NCBI RefSeq assembly: GCF_020379485.1
Contig: NC_063439.1
Coordinates: forward strand, 16,249,188-16,313,187
Origin: Brassica napus
Taxonomy: Eukaryota > Streptophyta > Magnoliopsida > Brassicales > Brassicaceae
DNA length: 64,000 bases
Reading direction: 5' to 3'
Notes under the pieces: generated by a model
Database searches by the model: none
Told to the model about the DNA's origin: nothing
The model's input: the letters and a program-made list of their open reading frames with translations, nothing else
Shown: one piece after another, positions 57,977-64,000 of the stretch
Numbering within the stretch: position 1 is the stretch's first letter
Layout of the letters: each line of letters begins with the position of its first letter
Program-made: the position numbers and the translations under genes

Positions 57977-58498
57977 CTAGTCGGAGTCGGAGGTGCTGGA
58001 GTCGGTGCCGGAGCTGTCTGGGTAGTTGTCCATCCTGAACTGCCCAGAACCCAACGTGTCGTCGGTCCTGTCGGACGCGTCGTCATCCACGTCCGTCTCC
58101 ATCTGCATCCACTCCCAGTATTCACCTTCTTCATCGTCCTTAAACCCCAACGCTCCTTCGCCGTCATATCCGTAACCCTCATCCTCCGGGTCACCTTTTT
58201 TCTCCGCCTTGCGAGCACGTTTGCTACTGCGGGGATCGGGGCTTGTGCAGCGCCGTTTGCGAGGGGTGGATGGAGGTGTTTCCTTTAACCCCTCCTCGAC
58301 TTCCTCCGCCTCCTCGAACAGGGCCTCGACTGTGGCGAACTCATCAGTTTCCAGACCGTCGCGGATCTCTTCCTTCAATCCGGCCTTGGCCAACTCGATC
58401 AACTGCTGCTCGGTGCGTTCGCCGACTATAGGCAAACTGTAAAAGAATCGCTTGTATTTTGCGACGGTCATTTTGCCCTGGCTGATATCATAAACCAT
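57977..58498 (-). CDS. Small gag-like acidic protein
   Basis: Intact single exon, 173 residues. The N-terminal third (GKMTVAKYKRFFYSLPI, GLKEEIRDGL, FATVEALFEEAEEVEEG) resembles the retrotransposon gag core (MTVAEY...F..L...F..GL..EIR). A basic stretch (PRKRRC, RSSKRARKAEKK) could be a nuclear signal, and the C terminus is Asp/Ser-rich (GTDSSTSDSD). No zinc knuckle, protease or pol is next to it, so it is a gag-derived cargo gene rather than a retrotransposon. Similarity is by eye only; alternatives include an unrelated acidic nuclear protein. Confidence 0.5.
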   Translation of the reverse strand: MVYDISQGKMTVAKYKRFFYSLPIVGERTEQQLIELAKAGLKEEIRDGLETDEFATVEALFEEAEEVEEGLKETPPSTPRKRRCTSPDPRSSKRARKAEKKGDPEDEGYGYDGEGALGFKDDEEGEYWEWMQMETDVDDDASDRTDDTLGSGQFRMDNYPDSSGTDSSTSDSD

Positions 58499-59180
58499 TT
58501 TTGGAATGAAAGAGGTTTGCAGAGAAAGAGGTTTGCAGAGAATATGTTTAGAAAGATGAAAAAAATATTAAATGTCAACTGAGTAGTATATATATTACGA
58601 AAATAATTAATTATTTTTTTGGTAACAGACGCGGCGTTCCATTACTACTCCTCGGTTTAAACCATGCGAATTAAATCGTTGCGACTCCTCCGTAGAATTA
58701 AATCTCCGACTGATTTGACCATACGAAATAAAGTAGGAAACTTTATTGTCGCAGACAGAGTTCACTTAAATTTATTTTCGTGTTAAAACCATAAGTGTAC
58801 GCGTGTTCGTACACCAACAAAGAGAGAGATGAGAATACCTTAAGTTCATACATTAATTAGTACAAATATGTATAAAGAAGATGTCTTCTCCGTGTCAGAA
58901 GGTAGCCCTAATTTCAAACTACAGTATGAAGCTTACGTAACCGAGGAGGTATAATGATGACTTCGTACACCTTAACCGAGGGTGTATAATGATGACTTTT
59001 GTACACATTATGAAACTAAATTAATTCAAATGGATTTGATTTTTAATTGGATATGGATAGGCCCATTATGAGATAAACAGTTAAAATTTGATAGAAGAGT
59101 ACAAATTAACCTTAACATAAACAGTACAAATTTGATAGAAGAGTACGAAAATTACATAATAGATCCGAGAAATGCTAAGA
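58499..59180. other. Intergenic DNA of the MULE with scattered motif variants
   Basis: No gene. GTTCGTACACC (58808), CTTCGTACACCTTAACCGAG (58960) and a repeated GGTATAATGATGACTT / GTGTATAATGATGACTT pair look like diverged members of the motif family seen in the arrays to the left. Confidence 0.45.
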
Positions 59181-59618
59181 TCAGCGATCCACCATAATTA
59201 ATTGCTTAAGCTCTTTGATCTCCTCACGCATTTGCGCAAGTTCAAATTGCAGCTCACGGCGGAGCGACACCTCCTCAGCATACTGACTTCTCAAGCAATC
59301 CAGCTCTTCCTCGAGGGCAGTAAGGCAGTCATGACGGATGTGCAAACCATCTTTCTACAAGAAAATATATTAGATTTGTTAGCTAAAAACAATACCATTT
59401 CCGTTAACAATGGAGGCAAATTTAAGTATTGTGAACTCCAATATTACCTTAAAATCTTTGCATACGTAATAGTTTTTTCCTCTGTCATCAGCTTCCACGG
59501 TGATAGCTCCACCGCAGATACACTTCGTTGGAATTTTGTAATTGGCATAGACACAATTGCTCACCCAGTCATACTCCCTTTTGTGATGCTTCATCTCTTT
59601 ATAGTAAGGATCCGTCAT
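59181..59618 (-). CDS. Small GRF zinc-finger/coiled-coil protein, two exons
   Basis: Exon 1 is 59618-59448 and exon 2 is 59354-59181, joined in phase (donor AAG-GTAATA, acceptor TTGTAG-AAA), giving 114 residues. Exon 1 has KCICGGAITVEADDRGKNYY and VCKDF; exon 2 continues DGLHIRHDC then a helix of Leu/Glu/Lys repeats (ELDCLRSQYAEEVSLRRELQ, MREEIKELKQL). This is the GRF-type zinc finger plus coiled coil common in crucifer genomes. GRF fingers bind single-stranded DNA in other proteins; the role here is unknown. It is in the same direction as the larger GRF gene and MURA. Confidence 0.7.
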
Positions 59619-59902
59619 TTTGTGGTACTGGTGAGTGTGGTGAAGAGAGATTGTTGAGTGTTGTGAAGAGAGATTGTTGGGTGTTCTGAATTATACTTAA
59701 GTAGTGCAAGATTGTAACGGCTATATTTTACTTCAAAAGCATTTCTAACGGTAATATTGAGAGGGATATATTCACCATTTTTTATTTCAAACGTGTTTAT
59801 TGGTTCATAGAATTTTAGTAGAATCATAAAAAATGACACATTACAAAAAACCACATCAAGAGTTCATTACTCATCCGATTTATTACATTACAAAATAAAG
59901 AG

Positions 59903-60484
59903 TTACTTGAATATGATCACCAACCCAAGTAAAACTAATATAATAACCATTCCACCAACAAAGTATTCGAAGCCATTGGTTAACCTTGTTCTCTTTTCAG
60001 CTAATTCAGACACTACCTTCTCTAGCCTAACCAGCTTCTGCTCAGTCTCATTCTGGAGTTCCTTCAACTTGTTAAGTTGTGGGTCATAGTCATTCAAAAA
60101 GGTTAGATAATCTACCTTTTCAGACAATTGAAGTGTGTGCATATCCCTGGCTCTCATCTCCTCCATAACCGCATCATCCCACCATTTATGAACATGACAG
60201 TCTCCATCATTAACATTATCACACGTGTAGTATCTTCTACCTGGATCATTTACAGTGCGAGATGTTGCTAGCTTAGGCCGACCACCACAGTAGCATGTCT
60301 GCGGGAATCCAAATTTGACCTCGGGTTGCGGAGGGTACTGAACCGTCGAAGCATAATTGTAATTTAGCTCAGCTTGGTCCCGACGAATAAGATCTTCAAC
60401 TTCACGGTCTTCTGTGTCGCTGGAGTCATGCCCACCATAGTCCTCTGATTCCGAAGGCTGGCTATAGCTATAATCAAGTCCCAT
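59903..60484 (-). CDS. GRF zinc-finger protein with coiled coil and C-terminal membrane segment
   Basis: 193 residues from ATG at 60484 (MGLDYSYSQPSESEDYGG). An upstream in-frame start would add a hydrophobic stretch that is probably leader, so I prefer 60484. The GRF finger is CYCGGRPKLATSRT, PGRRYYTC and GDCHVHKWWDD. A coiled coil follows (LNKLKELQNETEQKLVRLEK), then a hydrophobic end (FVGGMVIILVLLGLVII) that looks like a tail anchor. Such GRF proteins are abundant in Brassica and often near MULEs. Intact. Confidence 0.75.
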   Translation of the reverse strand: MGLDYSYSQPSESEDYGGHDSSDTEDREVEDLIRRDQAELNYNYASTVQYPPQPEVKFGFPQTCYCGGRPKLATSRTVNDPGRRYYTCDNVNDGDCHVHKWWDDAVMEEMRARDMHTLQLSEKVDYLTFLNDYDPQLNKLKELQNETEQKLVRLEKVVSELAEKRTRLTNGFEYFVGGMVIILVLLGLVIIFK

Positions 60485-60923
60485 CTTTAGTATAAAATTG
60501 AGAGTAAAGAGAGAATCACAAAAAATCTGAAATATAGACGACACAAGCACTCATACTTAAATAGATTGAGATTGTAACGGCTATATTATTATTGGATTAC
60601 AATACAACGGCTACATTGTATTTAAATGTCTTTCTAACGGCTAGATTGGCTAAACAGATATCGTACACCTCAAGTTGTAAACAAGTTACATCAAATCAAA
60701 AGTCATCAAATCTTCAACTATGTTTACCTCAAGTTGTAAACAAGTTGTAAACCATATTAAGGAATGACAATAAAACCATACATATCTAATAAATTCAAGA
60801 AGAAGCTCTGCGTAAAACATATCGCAAAATAGCATTATAGATGTGTTGTAAACCATATTAAATTTCCAAAAAACAAGAACTCTCTTGTCAACAATACATA
60901 AAATCTCCTCCATCCATAAGCCA

Positions 60924-63900
60924 TCATTGTAGCGGTTCTTTACAAGACTTTTTGTTGTGACCTGAGATATGACATCGACTACATGTGTTTAGTTTCTTCT
61001 TCTTCGGCCCCTCCTGAAAAAAACATAACAGCCTTTATTCAGAAAATATCCATGACTACAGTCAGATGAGATTAGGTCGTACCAGTATTTCTCCTGCAGA
61101 ACGTTTACGCTTGGTCGGTGGACGTCCTGGTGGTCTCTTCGTCTTTGGTGGTAACATGATAAGGTCACTAACCTCCGAAGGTATGAAAAGATCTTGCGGA
61201 TCTGGAACCGGGAGTGTAACACCCTTTGTTGTTTCATTCCATGTCTTTTTTAGATAGGCGTCTGCAACGAACTCTGAGTGCTGCAAGTTCCGAAACATAG
61301 ACGCAGCAATGGCATGTCGACATGGTATTCCAACTTTCTGGAATTCAAGACATGTGCAAGACCTGGTTTCCAAATTAACAGAACTCCCGAAGCCGGTTGT
61401 TTTAAGAGTTACCTCAAATTCAAAAGCAGACAGACGCATCACAGCTTACGCTCTTGCGTCTTCTAGATTGTTTTCCATCAACTCGTCAATAGCCGGGGGG
61501 ATCTCACCACTCATTTTCGATATCTTTCGCTGTCTACTCACAAACCAACGACTAATCATGCGTCTGATGAACTCAAATAGCGCCATTATCGGGGAATCGC
61601 GCGCATGAACTAGTGCTTTGTTGAGAGACTCAGATATATTCGAGCTCATTAGATTGTACCGCTTGCCCTCAAAGTGTGACCTTGTCCAATGCCTATGATC
61701 GATCTTCTCAAGATAATCCCAACAGCGCTTATCTGTAAGTTTGATCTCCGCGTAAAGTCTCTTAAAGTATGATACCTTGAATACCTCGGCTGCCCTGCCA
61801 ACCATTTGCTTCTGATTCCTTTTCTTGAATTTTGCGTCGACGTTTCTCTGTAGGTGTACGAGGCAGCACCCATGGTGTGAAAGAGGATACCACTTATCTT
61901 TAGCAACACATATTTGACTTGATCTATCAGACACGATAGCTAAATCGGAGCCATCTTCTACGATCTCTTTCAGCTTCTCAAAAAACCAACTCCAAGACTC
62001 ATTTGTTTTATTGTCTACAACAGCAAACGCTATAGGGAATACCTGATAATTGGCATCTTGCCCACTTGCAGTTAGTAAACACCCTTTGTACTTCCCAAAC
62101 ATATGAGTACCATCCACCACAATAACCTTCCGTAGATGCTTCCACCCGTCAATGCAAGCTTTCAGCGCCATGAACGCGTACTTAAACCTTGTCTGACCCT
62201 TATCATCTTTTTCAGTTTTGATATCAGTAATGAACCCAGGATTTGCATACTTTACAACATAAAAATATTTCGACAGGAGCTTGTAAGAGCTCTCTTCAGT
62301 TCCTTGTGCAGCCACAGTTGCTAACTCTTTTGCTTTCCAACATTTCCAATATGTGGCCGTAAACAAGAACTCAGTCCGGAGCATCTCGGGTAATTCAGAT
62401 GCGCGCGGTCCAGCTTGGAGCCTTTCATACTTCGATCTCATTAGTGCAGCTATTACTTTCGACGTCGCATGTTTCTTATATTGCGCTTTAGCATCAGATG
62501 TGCAGACATGCTTCAGTTGCGCCTTCCTCACCTGATATGCCGAAGATTCCCCCAATTGCTTAGCCATAACATAAAATTTGCAGTTTTTGTCAATGCATTT
62601 CGCTGCGACGTAGTTAAACACATGTTTGTGGAACTTGAACCTGAACACCTGCTTTAAGGCATAAATGTGCAAACTGATCTTGAATTCTTGCTTGCTACTG
62701 AATAGTTTCCCAGTGTACATATCAGCATCTGCTAGAGTGAAGTCAATATCATCGACGGTATAGTCGTTAACTGCTTCGTTGTTAGACGAAGATTCTACAT
62801 CCTCAAATCCATATAGCTCAACGGCTCTAATGGATTTCATGAGTGATTCGTCATCAGCCTTATCCTTTTGACGACGTCTTCTTGCGTCTTCCTCACGGCT
62901 TCGAGACTGAGGTACCGGTTCGATAAAGTCGCCATCCTCGTCTTCTCCAACCAGGGTTTCATGTGTCCGACCACCCGAAACACACTGAGGCACCGGTTCG
63001 ACAAAGTCGTCATCCTCGTCTTCTCCATCCGGAGTTTCATGTGTCTGGCCACCCGAAACACACATAGGTACCGGTTCGACAAAGTCGTCATCCTCGTCTT
63101 CTCCTTCAGATGTAGCATCTGTCGGTCTAGACGAAACACATTGAGGGACCTGCCCAACGAAATCATCACTGTCGTCAACTTCCCAAGTATGCATGTTGAA
63201 CGGCTTTGGAGGAGTCTGGATAACCAACATTTGGGAGCTGTTGTCCAAACTTGGGTCCTCTTCTTGATTTGGATCTGAATGATTCTTAGTGTCGGCCACT
63301 TGATCACTTGACTTGACACCTAAATTGTTACTTGCTTCTTCAATATTCTCCATCGAAATCCTAGATGAGCCTATGTAATATCTACCCTCATCTACGTAAT
63401 CTTCAAAAGTTGATGGTGGGTTTGCGGTACGCTTTTTGTTTGTAGATGGACCACTACCTTTGTTTGAAGAAGGATTAGTGCGTCCACTCCTCGTTTTAGT
63501 CACCACCTCACCACGTACACCTCCATATGTTACGTTCGTTCGACCACCACCACCTACCCCTCCATCCTCATCCTTATCATCGTCCCATTCGCAATTTCGT
63601 CCAACAAAATCATGCCATAAATTGTAATCATAATCCTCATAGTCGTCATCTTCGCCTTCCCCTAATGCAGCATCTTCAGTCGTGTCCACTTTATTCTGAA
63701 CTTCACATGCAGTTCCATCCACTTCACTCATCCCTATACCATTTGAGGCATAAACTGCTTCAATTTCCGCAACTCCCATCAGAATTATTTCATCTTCGGT
63801 CAAATCAGTCTCACCGTCATTAACTTCATTCCGGGTGTGCACATCAGCAGACGTACTCCCAACATGCATTTCGTTGCTGCTGGCAACTTCTTTGGACTTC

Positions 63901-64000
63901 AAAAGATTCCCCATTGGCCTCAGAAAATGGATTTTCCCATCTATTTCCTCTTTGAATGTGACAAATACGTTGATGTACTTGTCCACCTTACGTGCCGAAG
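60924..64000 (-). pseudogene. MURA (MULE transposase), 5' end beyond the window, in-frame stop before SWIM
   Basis: The frame is open to the window edge, so the N terminus is missing. The N-terminal half is acidic with four tandem copies of an EDEDDDFVEPVPQCVSGG-like unit (about 62900-63175). A MuDR DNA-binding finger follows (AAKCIDKNCKFYVMA...HVC, near 62500-62620). The DDE domain has VVDGTHMFGKYKG, VSDRSSQI and CCLVHLQRNVDAKF (about 61700-62150). The SWIM finger is SCTCLEFQKVGIPCRHA (near 61340). A TAA at 61446-61448 sits between LEDARA and AVMRLSAFE. A 69-nt intron (61082-61014) joins SAGEIL to a final exon with a CCHC knuckle, CSRCHISGHNKKSC, ending at 60924. MURA excises and integrates the element in the nucleus. 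Confidence 0.88.

Larger units (their letters stand above)
49007..64000. mobile_element. Large Mutator-like element (VANDAL-like), at least 15 kb, truncated by the window end
   Basis: It contains, in order, a DUF1985-Ulp1 gene (+), F-box/Sel1-like genes, a gag-like gene (-), two GRF zinc-finger genes (-) and a MURA transposase (-). The putative left end has an exact 18-base repeat, GCAAATTGGGCAAATCGC at 49013 and 49073, similar in style to AT-rich MULE termini. The right end is beyond the window, so terminal repeats and the 9-bp target duplication cannot be checked. Short-motif arrays fill its non-coding parts. That the cargo genes belong to one element is inference from their nesting between DUF1985-Ulp1 and MURA. 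Confidence 0.6.

Noticed and set aside
58209..58442. Plus-strand frames over the gag-like gene
   Set aside because: Mirror frames produced by the GC-rich, codon-biased minus-strand gene.
61649..61909. Alternative frames antisense or out of frame to MURA
   Set aside because: They overlap conserved DDE-domain codons of the transposase in another frame.

Overview
This is plant nuclear DNA, almost certainly from a Brassica (B. rapa / B. oleracea / B. napus group). The decisive clues are a four-to-five-copy array with a 176-bp period that matches my recollection of the Brassica centromeric HindIII satellite (CentBr), a Cassandra-type LTR carrying a 5S rRNA segment, many Helitron termini of the Brassicaceae type, TTTAGGG telomere-like repeats, and DUF1985-Ulp1 and GRF zinc-finger genes of the kind carried by crucifer Mutator-like elements. 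The density of nested transposons plus satellite suggests pericentromeric or heterochromatic DNA with a few islands of host genes.

Layout. 0-5.1 kb: decayed DUF1985-Ulp1 gene of a MULE (minus), with its 5' end partly duplicated. 5.1-6.6 kb: 5' LTR and broken gag of an LTR retrotransposon. 7.1-9.6 kb: minus-strand Helitron with an RPA/DUF223-like first exon, captured SGT1 exons and a Cassandra solo LTR. 10.1-10.7 kb: an intact RING-H2 E3 ligase gene. 11-31.3 kb: AT-rich DNA packed with Helitrons (several with both ends visible), two LINEs, a hAT element nested in a Helitron, and a perfect 42-bp-arm palindrome. 32-35.1 kb: a ten-exon asparagine synthetase gene (minus) split in exon 5 by a 349-bp hAT element with an exact 8-bp target-site duplication. 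35.5-45.7 kb: SINE, Copia remnant, and a 5.3-kb LINE that holds the centromeric satellite array and a 28-base poly-C run. 45.7-46.9 kb: a second SINE split by a hAT element. 46.9-48.1 kb: a probable non-coding host transcript with two box C/D snoRNAs whose guides match 18S rRNA.

49.0 kb to the window end reads as one large MULE, perhaps VANDAL-like. It has a DUF1985-Ulp1 gene (plus strand) at one end and a MURA transposase gene (minus strand, running off the window) at the other. Between them lie three F-box/Sel1-like genes (one dead), a gag-like acidic gene and two GRF zinc-finger genes. Its non-coding DNA, including an intron of the DUF1985 gene, is filled with a short motif (core AGTATTCGTATACC). 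By analogy with VANC proteins of Arabidopsis VANDAL elements, which bind short motifs scattered through the element's non-coding DNA, this could be a target array for an element-encoded anti-silencing protein. That is inference. As read here, both key genes carry in-frame lesions: a TAA before the SWIM domain of MURA, and a frameshift plus a TGA in the DUF1985 gene. This copy is therefore probably not autonomous unless the lesions are sequence errors.
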